A stretch of DNA of 64,000 nucleotides from Cyanobacteria bacterium REEB67. Its GTDB lineage: Bacteria > Cyanobacteriota > Vampirovibrionia > Obscuribacterales > Obscuribacteraceae. The position numbers and the translations under genes were made by a program. The stretch is from NCBI GenBank assembly GCA_018971775.1, contig JAGXAB010000004.1:62001-126000 (forward strand), given 5' to 3'. Each line of letters starts with the position of its first letter. Within the stretch, counting starts at the first letter, position 1. The notes under the pieces are model-generated. The model was not told the origin of the DNA, did not search any database, and saw only the letters and a program-made list of their open reading frames with translations. Below, one piece after another: positions 17,784 to 25,992 of this stretch.

Positions 17784-19295
17784 CTATTTAGGCTGACGCA
17801 TCAGAGCGCAATATGTAATGAGCGAAACACCGAAGCCGACGAACCAACCATAGTCGTAAAAGCCCTTGAGAGCAGGTACAAAAGCCCCGATCCAGGCCCA
17901 AAAGCAACCGGCGATTGTAGCCACCACCGCCTTGTAATTCCATCCGTTTTGATATTTGTATCGTCCGCCGAGAAGATACAAATCAGCCAGGGCAAGCTCC
18001 TTCTTGCGGATCAACCAGTAATCGGCGATCAAGACGCCGGCAATCGCTCCCAGACCGCCGGAATAGCCTTGCAGCCAAACGAATATATACCCGGAAGGGT
18101 CGGCAATCAGACGCCAGGGCTGCATGATCACACCGACGATACCGGTGATCAAGCCGCCCGTTTTGAAGGAGATAAAGCGCGGCAAGGCATTGGCGAAATC
18201 GTTCGCCGGCGAGACGACATTGGCCGCCACATTGACCGAAAGAGTGGCCAGGGCGACCGTGAACATGGCGACGACAACAACGGCGGGATCATTGAAGCGA
18301 CCGATCAATTTGATTGGATCCCAGAGCGAGCTGAGCGGCACATCCGGATAAATGACGACTGCACAGCTCGTGATCACCACGCCCATCGTGGCAAAGAGAG
18401 CCATGGCCGTTGGCAGGGCGATAATCTGCCCGACCGTCTGTTCTTTTTGCGAGCGGCCGAAGCGGGTGAAATCCGGCATGTTGAGCGAAAGTGTAGCCCA
18501 GAAACCGATCATGCCGGTAAGAGATGGCACGAAGACGACGAAAAATTCGGAGAGAGTTTTGAACTTGCTCTTTTGATGCATCAAGTCGCCCACGCCGTGC
18601 GCCTGATTGATCGCCCAGAGAAAGAGTGCGACAGTCATGAAGAGGACAAAGGGGGCGGCAAGGCCCTCCACTTTTTTGAGCAGATCCATACCGCGATAGA
18701 CGATAAAAATGTTGAAGGCCCAGAAAAGCGCGAAGGAAAACCATTCGCAGCCCATGTAACCACCATAAGGGCCGCCGAAAAGCAGCTTCCAGGCAGGCCA
18801 AAGCGCCAGAAACATTGTATTCAGTGCCTGACCACCGATCCAGGCCTGGATGCCGAACCAGCCGCAGGCGACGACGGCCCGCATCAGAGCAGGCAAATTG
18901 GAGCCAACCGTCCCGTAAGCGGCGCGGGCAAAAACAGGGAAAGGGATACCATATTTGGTGCCCGGATGAGAATTGAGCAAAATCGGTATGAGCACTATCG
19001 TATTGCCGAGCATGATCGTAAAAACGGCTTGCATGGCGTTCATGCCCGAAGCAATCAAACCGGACGACATCATATAAGTAGGGATGCAGGCCGACATGGC
19101 GAACCAGAGGGCGACATAATTGTAAGTCGTCCAGTTGCGCGCCGACACCGCCACAGGAGCGAGATCGTGGTTGTAGATCGGACTTGCTTCGATAGCGTAC
19201 GTCGAGGTCAGCTCGACCCGCCCGTCCGCATGGACCGTGCAGGCCGTACCACTTGCCCCGAGCTCCTCTTCACGATTTGAATCTTCGACTGCCAT
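17784..19295 (-). CDS. NCS1-family nucleobase/allantoin/hydantoin:cation symporter
   Basis: About 503 aa inner-membrane transporter with roughly twelve hydrophobic helices. NCS1 signatures seen are NYVALWFAMSACIPTYMM near the N-terminus (TM1), VACGWFGIQAWIGGQALN (TM3, with the Trp and Gln that bind substrate in Mhp1), IGFWATLSLNMPDFTRFG (TM6) and NVVSPANDFANALP (TM8). These proteins import uracil, cytosine, allantoin, hydantoins or thiamine-type ligands with Na+ or H+. The start at ATG 19295 is supported by AGGAG eight to nine bases upstream; a longer version from 19322 lacks such support. No catabolic gene lies adjacent, so the substrate cannot be assigned. Confidence 0.9.
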   Translation of the reverse strand: MAVEDSNREEELGASGTACTVHADGRVELTSTYAIEASPIYNHDLAPVAVSARNWTTYNYVALWFAMSACIPTYMMSSGLIASGMNAMQAVFTIMLGNTIVLIPILLNSHPGTKYGIPFPVFARAAYGTVGSNLPALMRAVVACGWFGIQAWIGGQALNTMFLALWPAWKLLFGGPYGGYMGCEWFSFALFWAFNIFIVYRGMDLLKKVEGLAAPFVLFMTVALFLWAINQAHGVGDLMHQKSKFKTLSEFFVVFVPSLTGMIGFWATLSLNMPDFTRFGRSQKEQTVGQIIALPTAMALFATMGVVITSCAVVIYPDVPLSSLWDPIKLIGRFNDPAVVVVAMFTVALATLSVNVAANVVSPANDFANALPRFISFKTGGLITGIVGVIMQPWRLIADPSGYIFVWLQGYSGGLGAIAGVLIADYWLIRKKELALADLYLLGGRYKYQNGWNYKAVVATIAGCFWAWIGAFVPALKGFYDYGWFVGFGVSLITYCALMRQPK

Positions 19296-19413
19296 CTCTG
19301 CTTCTCCTGGCGCGGACCGCATTAATACTACCCCAAGGTAGACTTAGAAAATTTCAAAAGTGGTAAATTGGAAGTGTGGGCGAAATTATGCAGGTGCAGA
19401 GAGGAGAGAAGCA

Positions 19414-19698
19414 ATGCGAGCGACAGCAAAAGCCCCGGCAGCAAAAACCTCAACGGCAAAAACCTCAACGCCGAAAGCCTCATTAGCCAAGGCGCCGGCG
19501 GCCAAAAAGACAGCGGCCGCTAAAACCAGCACAGCGCAAGCCGGTGGCAAGACGACCAAAAAGAGCTCCTTCGATGAGCTGTCGATCTGCCCGGTGGGCG
19601 GAGCCGGATGGTGTCCCTATCCTTTTTCGGTGGCTCAGCTCAAGCGTCGGCTCAAAGCCCGGGCCGCTGCGGCAGCGCAGGCTGAAGCCGGGCAATAG
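19414..19698 (+). CDS. Small protein: Ala/Lys/Thr-rich tail plus CPVGGAGWCPYPF motif
   Basis: 94 aa from ATG 19414, which has GAGGAGAG upstream; the longer GTG 19360 lacks one. Residues 1-50 are a histone H1-like, low-complexity basic tail built of AKTST and AKAPAAK units. The C-terminal part is clearly different: SSFDELSICPVGGAGWCPYPFSVAQLKRRLK, with two Cys eight residues apart, then a basic Ala-rich helix. The tail suggests nucleic-acid or polyanion binding. The Cys/aromatic motif may be a small folded or metal-binding element. I do not know a named family. Confidence 0.65.
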   Translation: MRATAKAPAAKTSTAKTSTPKASLAKAPAAKKTAAAKTSTAQAGGKTTKKSSFDELSICPVGGAGWCPYPFSVAQLKRRLKARAAAAAQAEAGQ

Positions 19699-19734
19699 CC
19701 CCGGAGCAACGAAGCTTCTGGAAAAGCAAAAAAA

Positions 19735-19758
19735 AGCAGGCTGTTCAGACAACCTGCT
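19735..19758 (-). terminator. Rho-independent terminator of the small Cys protein gene
   Basis: AGCAGG (19735-19740) pairs with CCTGCT (19753-19758); read on the minus strand the stem is followed by seven T residues. It lies about 70 nt beyond the stop of the 19828-20031 gene and supports that minus-strand gene being real. Confidence 0.7.
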
Positions 19759-19827
19759 CCTGTAGTTTTGGCATAACCTTTGACCGTCTCGAGAGCGCAG
19801 ATCAAAAGCGCAGGCCCAGAGGGTGAA

Positions 19828-20031
19828 TCAAGCGGCTGGACGCATCGGCTTCCAGTTCAAGGCACACACTCCGTTCTTGCAGGCGTCGGCACAGGCATCA
19901 GCCCCGCCTTCGACTACTTCCAGGCGGCCAAATTCGGCCTGCTGACTTTCTCTATTTTCATCACCCGACGCGAGGCCCGGATTTGACAGGCTGGCGGGGG
20001 AAGCTAAATCGGCGTTAGAAAAATCATTCAT
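19828..20031 (-). CDS. Small protein with CADACKNGVCALNWKP motif
   Basis: 67 aa from ATG 20031 (MNDFSNADLA). The acidic, Ser/Asn-rich N-terminal half is likely disordered. The C-terminus has three Cys and a conserved-looking ending, GADACADACKNGVCALNWKPMRPAA. A tandem 12-bp repeat directly precedes the ATG, and each copy carries GGTGA as a potential ribosome-binding site and an in-frame GTG, so longer N-terminal variants with VTTT repeats are possible. A terminator follows. Function unknown; the Cys cluster could bind metal or form disulfides. Confidence 0.55.
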   Translation of the reverse strand: MNDFSNADLASPASLSNPGLASGDENRESQQAEFGRLEVVEGGADACADACKNGVCALNWKPMRPAA

Positions 20032-20074
20032 TGTAGTCACCGTTGTAGTCACCGTTGTAGTCACCGTTGTAACC
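20031..20074. repeat. 12-bp tandem repeat upstream of the small Cys protein
   Basis: Three exact copies of TTGTAGTCACCG (20031-20042, 20043-20054, 20055-20066) and a partial fourth to 20074. On the minus strand each unit is CGGTGACTACAA, placing GGTGA close to ATG 20031. The unit is a multiple of three, so copy-number change keeps the upstream GTG starts in frame. Confidence 0.9.
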
Positions 20075-20154
20075 GGGATTGCCGTATGGGATGTTTGATG
20101 GAAAGATAATAGACAACTAATCTGACCTGATCCATTGGGGGAAATACGAACACC

Positions 20155-21039
20155 TTGCTTTTTAATCTATTGTCAAAGGTCCGGCAGCGCCCTCATAACT
20201 TCATTTTAAAAGACACATTTGGAAGATTTCGTGAGGTTTTTGTCCTTTTATGGCCTCGATTGGCAGCGAAGGCGATCGCCCTTACGACCGGCCTGGCGGC
20301 CCTAATGGTGATTTGGACGGCGTTTGCGATCCTGGTTTCTGGGCCCGCTCTGGCTTATACGATCGAAGGCAAAGTCGAGCACGTCGAGAGTCTGCCCGCA
20401 GTCGAGCGCAAATTCAGTCCGGGCGTGGAATTTGACCAGTCCCTCGAGCTCTCCCCCGACAATATCTGGATTAAAGTACCCTCCTGGCTGGCCGGCGTCT
20501 GGTCGGCACGGCAAGAGACGATGGTGTTCCGACGCGATTTTCGCAGCGGCAAAGAGAGCAGCGAACGCCGCGACTTCAAAGCCAAACAGGATTTTACTTA
20601 TGGCCAGCAGGCCGATAAAAGCGGTCAGGTCTGGCATTATCTGGGCGTGCCTTACACTTCCAAATCGACCCGTTCCCAGGCAATTGAGATCCATGAGGTG
20701 AAAGAAAAACAACTGGTGCAGGGCGGCAGCGATGAGGTTACTTTCCGGGCGGTGGCTACCGTCATCCTTGTCGATGATTTCACCTCGCGCATCAAACGCA
20801 CCTACCAGCAAGAAAGTCTAACCAGCTATCAGCCAATCGCCGAAGACCGCCTTTCGATGACGGCTTCAACCAAGGTCTTCGACGCGCAAGGGCAGCCGCA
20901 GACGCTTCAAGAAAACGAAGCGATAATCAAAAGAGCGAGACGATTCCAGCCGATTGATCGCAAAGACGGAAAAGATTTGAAGGGCCTTTTCCGCCAGTTT
21001 CTGATCGCTAAAGGCCTGGGAGATCTGGTCGTCGACTAA
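20155..21039 (+). CDS. Membrane-anchored or exported protein of unknown function
   Basis: 294 aa. An N-terminal basic segment of about 35 residues is followed by one long hydrophobic stretch (AIALTTGLAALMVIWTAFAILVSG), then ALA and a soluble domain starting YTIEGKVEHVESLP. It may be a late-positioned signal peptide or a single anchor with the rest periplasmic. The start is TTG 20155 with GGGGGA about 13 nt upstream, so the start is uncertain. No motif of a named family was recognised. The stop overlaps the stop of the convergent 21036-21446 gene by 4 nt. Confidence 0.6.
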   Translation: MLFNLLSKVRQRPHNFILKDTFGRFREVFVLLWPRLAAKAIALTTGLAALMVIWTAFAILVSGPALAYTIEGKVEHVESLPAVERKFSPGVEFDQSLELSPDNIWIKVPSWLAGVWSARQETMVFRRDFRSGKESSERRDFKAKQDFTYGQQADKSGQVWHYLGVPYTSKSTRSQAIEIHEVKEKQLVQGGSDEVTFRAVATVILVDDFTSRIKRTYQQESLTSYQPIAEDRLSMTASTKVFDAQGQPQTLQENEAIIKRARRFQPIDRKDGKDLKGLFRQFLIAKGLGDLVVD

Positions 21040-21446
21040 GGTTTTTTGTAGGGCATAAATGAAAGAAATGGTTTGCCCTGCCAGAGCGCCACGGCAATGG
21101 TGATCGTACCGACGCCGCTCAGGGTCAAACGTACGGTCGGATGCATGCCCCGGCTAGCTCTCACACCTCCGGGCAGGACATTTTGTCCGTAAATCCAGCT
21201 CCAATCGACGGCGCAGACGGCATCCGCCGCCGCCTCGATCTGATTGGCGTCAAGCACGGCGGCACTGATGCCGCATTCTTCCTCATCGGCTGTGGCCTTG
21301 AGCATCAGGCCGCGACCGTCCTCAAAAAAGACGACGAAACTATCGAGTGAACTCTGAGCCGCCTTGATCCGGGCGCCTTCCAGGGCGGTGGGATCAAAAA
21401 CGGCTTCGGCTGTGGCACTTTGTAAATGCGAATTGTTCTGTGTCAT
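21036..21446 (-). CDS. Small soluble protein of unknown function
   Basis: 136 aa, no signal peptide. The predicted alternating beta strands (SFVVFFEDGRGLMLKAT, TVRLTLSGVGTITIAVALW) and an Ala-rich helix between them suggest a small alpha/beta fold. AGGA lies about 8 nt before the ATG. It starts 20 nt from the divergent flavoprotein gene, leaving almost no room for separate promoters, so a start site further inside one of the two genes is possible. No family recognised. Confidence 0.6.
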   Translation of the reverse strand: MTQNNSHLQSATAEAVFDPTALEGARIKAAQSSLDSFVVFFEDGRGLMLKATADEEECGISAAVLDANQIEAAADAVCAVDWSWIYGQNVLPGGVRASRGMHPTVRLTLSGVGTITIAVALWQGKPFLSFMPYKKP

Positions 21447-21465
21447 CGGCCATCCTGCTATTCTT

Positions 21466-22683
21466 ATGTTTTGCCGCTATTTTAGCCTTCAGAAGAAAAT
21501 CTTGCATATATTTGACGTAATTGTAATCGGCGCCGGCGGAGCCGGCATGATGTGCGCGGCCCAGGTAGGTCAGCAGGGCCGCTCTGTTGTCGTCCTCGAT
21601 CACAATGCCCAGGTGGGACGCAAAATTCTCATCTCCGGCGGCGGTCGCTGCAACTTTACCAATGTCGAAGCCCGTCCAGAAAATTTCGTCAGTAAAAATC
21701 CGCATTTTTGCAAATCGGCGCTCGCCCGCTATCGCCCCGCCGACTTTATCAAGCTGGTTGAAAGCTACCGCATCCGCTATCACGAGAAAAAACTGGGACA
21801 GCTTTTTTGCGACGACAGCGCCAGGCAGATTGTCGATCTGCTGCTCGACGAAATGGATAAGGGCGGTGTGAAACTATCCCTGAACACTAAAATAGACTCG
21901 GTCAAGAAGAGCGAGGATTTTTTCGAAGTCGAGACCAGTCGTGGTCTTTTCAAAGCAGAGCGTCTTGTCGTAGCCACCGGCGGCTTATCGGTGCCGCAAG
22001 TCGGTGCCACCGGATTTGGTTACGAGATCGCTCGCTATTTCAATCTCAAGATCGTTCAGACAGAGCCTGCCCTCGACGGCTTCACCTGGTCCCACGACGA
22101 CCTCGACCGCTTCGGGCCACTGGCGGGAGTTTCGCTCGATACCGTCGTCAGTGCCGGTAAAGCATCTTTTCGTGAAAATGTCCTCTTCACGCATACCGGT
22201 CTGAGCGGGCCGGCCAGCTTGCAGGCATCGCTCTACTGGCAGCGCGGTCAAAAACTCACCATCGACCTCAGCCCCGAACTCGATGTCGGCGACTATCTCC
22301 TCAGCCGCCGCCGCGAAGGCGTGCGCCAGGAACTGAAAAATGTCCTGGCCGAGGTTTTGCCCCGACGCTTCGCCGACGCCTTTGTCGAAGGTAAAAGTCT
22401 GGCCGGTCCATTGAACGGTCTGGCTGAAAAAACCCTGCTAAATGTCGGTCAGAGCCTTAAGAGCTGGCAGGTCCAGCCCCAGGCGACGGTTGGCTACCGC
22501 AAGGCGGAAGTCACCAGGGGTGGTGTCGATACCAGTCATCTATCCAGTCAGACTATGGAATGTAAAACGGTACCAGGACTTTATTTTATCGGCGAAGTGG
22601 TCGATGTGACCGGTCAGCTCGGCGGTTACAACTTCCAGTGGGCCTGGGCTTCGGCTGTCAGTGTCGCCGCCGCGCTGGCCTGA
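21466..22683 (+). CDS. HI0933-family FAD-binding oxidoreductase
   Basis: About 405 aa from ATG 21466. Dinucleotide-binding motif GAGGAGMM, then GGGRCNFTN, GGLSVPQVGATGFGY, TGLSGPASLQ and the C-terminal FAD motif GEVVDVTGQLGGYNFQWAWASA, all hallmarks of the HI0933/BaiN-type flavoprotein family. Members are cytoplasmic flavoenzymes of uncertain substrate; annotations such as aminoacetone oxidase are homology-derived. An alternative TTG start at 21502, immediately before the Rossmann strand, is possible. The TGA stop lies in the stem of a terminator hairpin. Confidence 0.9.
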   Translation: MFCRYFSLQKKILHIFDVIVIGAGGAGMMCAAQVGQQGRSVVVLDHNAQVGRKILISGGGRCNFTNVEARPENFVSKNPHFCKSALARYRPADFIKLVESYRIRYHEKKLGQLFCDDSARQIVDLLLDEMDKGGVKLSLNTKIDSVKKSEDFFEVETSRGLFKAERLVVATGGLSVPQVGATGFGYEIARYFNLKIVQTEPALDGFTWSHDDLDRFGPLAGVSLDTVVSAGKASFRENVLFTHTGLSGPASLQASLYWQRGQKLTIDLSPELDVGDYLLSRRREGVRQELKNVLAEVLPRRFADAFVEGKSLAGPLNGLAEKTLLNVGQSLKSWQVQPQATVGYRKAEVTRGGVDTSHLSSQTMECKTVPGLYFIGEVVDVTGQLGGYNFQWAWASAVSVAAALA

Positions 22684-22712
22684 TGTGTAGACATTGTCCG
22701 CACATCATTTTT
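22681..22712 (+). terminator. Rho-independent terminator after the HI0933-type gene
   Basis: TGATGTG (22681-22687) pairs perfectly with CACATCA (22701-22707), followed by TTTTT. The 5' arm includes the stop codon. The stem is AT-containing and the 13-nt loop is long, so strength is uncertain. Confidence 0.55.
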
Positions 22713-22743
22713 GCCCGCCAACGCGACCTGATACAGCAACAGA

Positions 22744-24453
22744 CTATCTGGCCCGGTGCTGCAGCAGACAATAATCGCCTTCCTGGCTGGTGAGCGTCAC
22801 GCTTGGCAAAGTCTTCAAAAATTCTAGCTTATCGATCTTGCTCAAAATGGAGGCGACCGGAACGGCCGCCAGATGTGCTTTTAACTCATCGCCGCCGTTG
22901 ATGTTTTCAACCCGGCGCAGGGCATAAAAAGGCACTCCTGGCTTACGCATATCGAAGACGATGATTTCGCCCTCGGCTTGACCGGCCACACGCGCGTATT
23001 GCGGCAGGGGACCTTCGAGTTTGGCCGCTATTAGAGGCAGCGCCAGATTTAAATAAACGGCAAAAACACCGGCACTGATCAGAGCAAAAGCGGTGAGGGC
23101 TATAACGTTGCGACGCAGACGCAATAAGACCAGGGCCAGAAAAGCGGCCCCCGTCTGCATAGCGGCAAAGCTACGTAACAGAGCCGGTATACCGGCCGGT
23201 AAGGATTTGGCCCGGCGCATCAATTGCGGTCCGAGCGCCCCAGCGCCGGCGTAGACGATGACCATGGCCAGGAGCGGATAGCCCAGGCGCGTAAAGGAAG
23301 AGGTGACGAAAGCAGCCTCCAACTCCCCGGCGACGAGGATGGCCATGGCCGGAAAAGCAGGCAATGTGTAGGGCAGGAGCTTTGATACAGACATGCTGTA
23401 GAAAATAAGCACAGAAAGCGCCCAGAGCAAACAGTAAAAATAGAGGTCCTCGGCCGGCGATTGCACGAGCAAAAGACTCCTGATTTTGGCCAGAATAGAA
23501 AAAACACTTGCACCGGCATTTTCTCCCGGATTGCTCCTTGCCTCTGTCCGGCTGAAATTAGCGCGTAGCAGAGTGACCAGCCTTTTTGCCTGGACGAATA
23601 GTATCTGGGGCAGATAAAAACTAAAGGGAAAATAGCCGGCGAACATGGCCGCGCCGTGATACCAGAAGGGTTGTTTGTGATTGTCGACGACGGCGGTGAA
23701 GCGCTGGAAATTTTCGCGGACGATAAATTCCTGGAAGTATGCACCCTTTGTTACGCTTATCTCCAGGATAAACCAGGGCAAGCTGATAAGACCGACAAAC
23801 AGAGCGCCGATCAAAGGTTTATAAAATTGCAGGGCGACCTTGAGCTCGCCGCGCAAAAAATGATAGACAAAGAGAATACCCAGGGGGAGAACCAGACCGA
23901 CAGGTCCTTTTGTCATTACGGCCAGACCGAGCAAGAGATAGGCAATCATGGCAAAGGGAAAGGAACGCCTCTTAAAAGCATGAAAGAAAGCAAGCTGGCT
24001 GCCGGCCATGAAAAGAGCGAGCGGCATATCCGTAATCGCCTCGCGGGCGGTGAGCACGAAAAGCGGCGCAAAAACCAGTGAGAGTGCGCCGATCACAGCC
24101 GCCCGCACCGAGATGTAGCGAGCGATAAAAAGGTAAACAACGGCGACGAGAATGGTGCCGCAGCCGACGCCAAAAAGCCTGGCCGCCATCTCGTTGACGC
24201 CAAACAGTTTGAAACAGAGAGCCATGGCCCAGATACACAGAGGTGGCTTGGTGTACCGCACCACATAATTGAGCAAAGTCGTCACATATTCGCCGGTGAC
24301 GAGCATCTCGCGGGCCGGCTCGGCGTAAAGGGCCTCGTCCGGATTGAAGAGCGGGTAGTGACCGAGACCGCCGCCCAGAACTATGAAGCTGGCGAGCAAA
24401 ACGAGGATGAGGCCGCTGAGCCTGAGTTTCAAATTTTCTTTGGACACGGCCAC
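22744..24453 (-). CDS. ArnT-like polyprenyl-phosphate sugar transferase (GT39/GT83)
   Basis: 569 aa with about twelve hydrophobic segments. The first periplasmic loop has FNPDEALYAEPAREML (Asp39-Glu40) and the second YTKPPL, the ArnT/PMT-family signature for polyprenyl-phosphate-sugar-dependent transfer on the periplasmic face. AREAITDMPLALFMAGSQ and AVMTKGPVGLVLPLG are also typical. ArnT itself adds aminoarabinose to lipid A; relatives add other sugars to lipids, glycans or proteins. The acceptor here is unknown. The start is GTG. No arn operon is adjacent, although an SMR-like pair resembling ArnE/ArnF occurs at 36.2-36.9 kb. Confidence 0.87.
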   Translation of the reverse strand: MAVSKENLKLRLSGLILVLLASFIVLGGGLGHYPLFNPDEALYAEPAREMLVTGEYVTTLLNYVVRYTKPPLCIWAMALCFKLFGVNEMAARLFGVGCGTILVAVVYLFIARYISVRAAVIGALSLVFAPLFVLTAREAITDMPLALFMAGSQLAFFHAFKRRSFPFAMIAYLLLGLAVMTKGPVGLVLPLGILFVYHFLRGELKVALQFYKPLIGALFVGLISLPWFILEISVTKGAYFQEFIVRENFQRFTAVVDNHKQPFWYHGAAMFAGYFPFSFYLPQILFVQAKRLVTLLRANFSRTEARSNPGENAGASVFSILAKIRSLLLVQSPAEDLYFYCLLWALSVLIFYSMSVSKLLPYTLPAFPAMAILVAGELEAAFVTSSFTRLGYPLLAMVIVYAGAGALGPQLMRRAKSLPAGIPALLRSFAAMQTGAAFLALVLLRLRRNVIALTAFALISAGVFAVYLNLALPLIAAKLEGPLPQYARVAGQAEGEIIVFDMRKPGVPFYALRRVENINGGDELKAHLAAVPVASILSKIDKLEFLKTLPSVTLTSQEGDYCLLQHRAR

Positions 24454-24782
24454 CGGCTTTGCTGATTATCGCTCTTCACTGGGTACTAAATATCTAGCGT
24501 CCCAGGGTTTTGAACATGATAATTGGCCGGGGGACATTTTTGGGGTCGGCGGCCGAGGCAAACGTCTTCGGGGGCGCGCTTGGCAACCAGCCTCGTTGCA
24601 ATAGCCTTGGACCGCTACAGGGCTTGGGCTATGGCATATTAAGAAGATCGTTAACTATGCTTACTATTTAGGCGTGAAGGCGATCTTTATGTGAAGCTAT
24701 GGTAATGTCTGATGAGCTGGGCATACTCTGCCTTTGCACTGGTCAGACAGGGGCAAACACCGTTATCAAAGGTCACGTTAAA
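24454..24782 (+). other. Intergenic region and putative leader of dapL
   Basis: 329 nt. Two inverted repeats are visible: ATAGCC/GGCTAT (24601-24606 with 24627-24632) and AAGATCG/CGATCTT (24644-24650 with 24681-24687). They may give the dapL mRNA a structured leader. I do not see the conserved core of a lysine riboswitch. AAAGG about 10 nt before ATG 24783 is the likely ribosome-binding site. No other gene seen. Confidence 0.35.
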
Positions 24783-25970
24783 ATGGAAGTTTCAAAAAGA
24801 CTCAAGTCTATTCCTCCCTATGTCTTCGCTGAAATCGCAAAGAAAAGCCAGGCCGTAGCCGCGCGCGGCGTAGACGTCATCAATCTGGGCATAGGCGATC
24901 CTGACCAGCCCACCCCGAGACACATTGTCGACGCCATGCACGAAGCTCTCGAAAAACCGATCAACCATCATTATCCGCCCTTCGGCGGCACCAAGGAATA
25001 CAAAACGGCCTGCGCCGAATGGTGCAAAAAACGTTTCGGCTTCGACGTCGATCCCAATACCGAAGTCACGTCCTTGATCGGCTCAAAGGAAGGTCTGCAC
25101 AACTTGATCATGGCCTTCATCGACGACGGCGACATCAACATCATTCCCGATCCCGGTTATCCGGTTTATCGCACATCGACACTCCTGGCCGGTGGTGAAG
25201 CGTACTTCATGCCACTCACACCGGAAAACAATTTCTTGCCGGATTTCGAGGCGATACCACAGGCGGTGCTGAATAAAGCCAAGATGCTGATGATCAGCTA
25301 TCCGAACAATCCAACCGCCGGCATTGCCGATTTGAAGTTTTTCGAGAAAGCAGTCGCTTTCTGCAAAAAGCACAACATCCTTCTCTGCCATGACCTCGCT
25401 TATTCAGAGATGACCTTCGACGGTTACAAGGCTCCTTCCATTCTTGAAGTAAAAGGCGCCAAGGACATCGCCATCGAATTGCACTCCCTCTCCAAGAGCT
25501 ACAACATGACCGGTTGGAGAATCGGTTTTGCCGTCGGCAATGCCGAAGCAATCGCCGCTCTCGCCAAGATAAAATCCAATATCGACACCGATATTTTCCG
25601 CGCCGTCCAGTTTGCCGCCATCGCCGGTATGACAGGACCGACCGACCATATCGCATTTTGCAACAACCTCTACGTCGAGCGCCGCGACTATGCCGTCGAA
25701 CGCCTGCGTAAGTTGGGCTGGCCTGTTGAGCCTATTAAAGCGACCTTCTACATGTGGTTGCCCACACCTCCCGGTGTCAGCTCCGCCGATTTCAGCAATC
25801 TCATGCTCGAGACCGCCGGTATAGTAGTACCGCCTGGTACCGCCTACGGTCCCGGTGGCGAAGGCTTCATTCGTATGTCGCTCTGCGTGGAAAAATCCAG
25901 ATTGGAAGAGGCCTTCGATCGCATGGCCAAGCATTCCATCACTTACGATATGGCTAAAGCCAAGGTATAG
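24783..25970 (+). CDS. dapL: LL-diaminopimelate aminotransferase
   Basis: 395 aa PLP class I/II aminotransferase that converts tetrahydrodipicolinate directly to LL-diaminopimelate, the short lysine/peptidoglycan route used by Cyanobacteria, Chlamydiae and relatives. Seen: RLKSIPPYVFAEI, NLGIGDPDQPTP, SKEGLHNLIMAF, PDPGYPVY, ISYPNNPTAG, and SLSKSYNMTGWRIGF with PLP Lys238. Starting at ATG 24783 gives an N-terminus matching the family; upstream in-frame codons would add 28 unrelated residues. The DUF4388 gene follows after 22 nt, so they are probably co-transcribed. Confidence 0.9.
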   Translation: MEVSKRLKSIPPYVFAEIAKKSQAVAARGVDVINLGIGDPDQPTPRHIVDAMHEALEKPINHHYPPFGGTKEYKTACAEWCKKRFGFDVDPNTEVTSLIGSKEGLHNLIMAFIDDGDINIIPDPGYPVYRTSTLLAGGEAYFMPLTPENNFLPDFEAIPQAVLNKAKMLMISYPNNPTAGIADLKFFEKAVAFCKKHNILLCHDLAYSEMTFDGYKAPSILEVKGAKDIAIELHSLSKSYNMTGWRIGFAVGNAEAIAALAKIKSNIDTDIFRAVQFAAIAGMTGPTDHIAFCNNLYVERRDYAVERLRKLGWPVEPIKATFYMWLPTPPGVSSADFSNLMLETAGIVVPPGTAYGPGGEGFIRMSLCVEKSRLEEAFDRMAKHSITYDMAKAKV

Positions 25971-25992
25971 AGGTCGGGAGCTTCCCAAATAC

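Noticed and set aside
17949..19280. 443-codon open frame on the plus strand opposite the NCS1 permease
   Set aside because: It is long but has no family features and mirrors the codons of the permease, whose membrane helices and motifs are clear. Long antisense frames are common in GC-rich genes.
20155..20280. Later start codon for the 20155-21039 gene
   Set aside because: The only internal ATG near the N-terminus lies inside the hydrophobic segment and would destroy the anchor; the TTG start remains the better, though weak, choice.
24454..24782. Lysine riboswitch upstream of dapL
   Set aside because: The conserved core and helix order are not recognisable; only two simple stems are seen.
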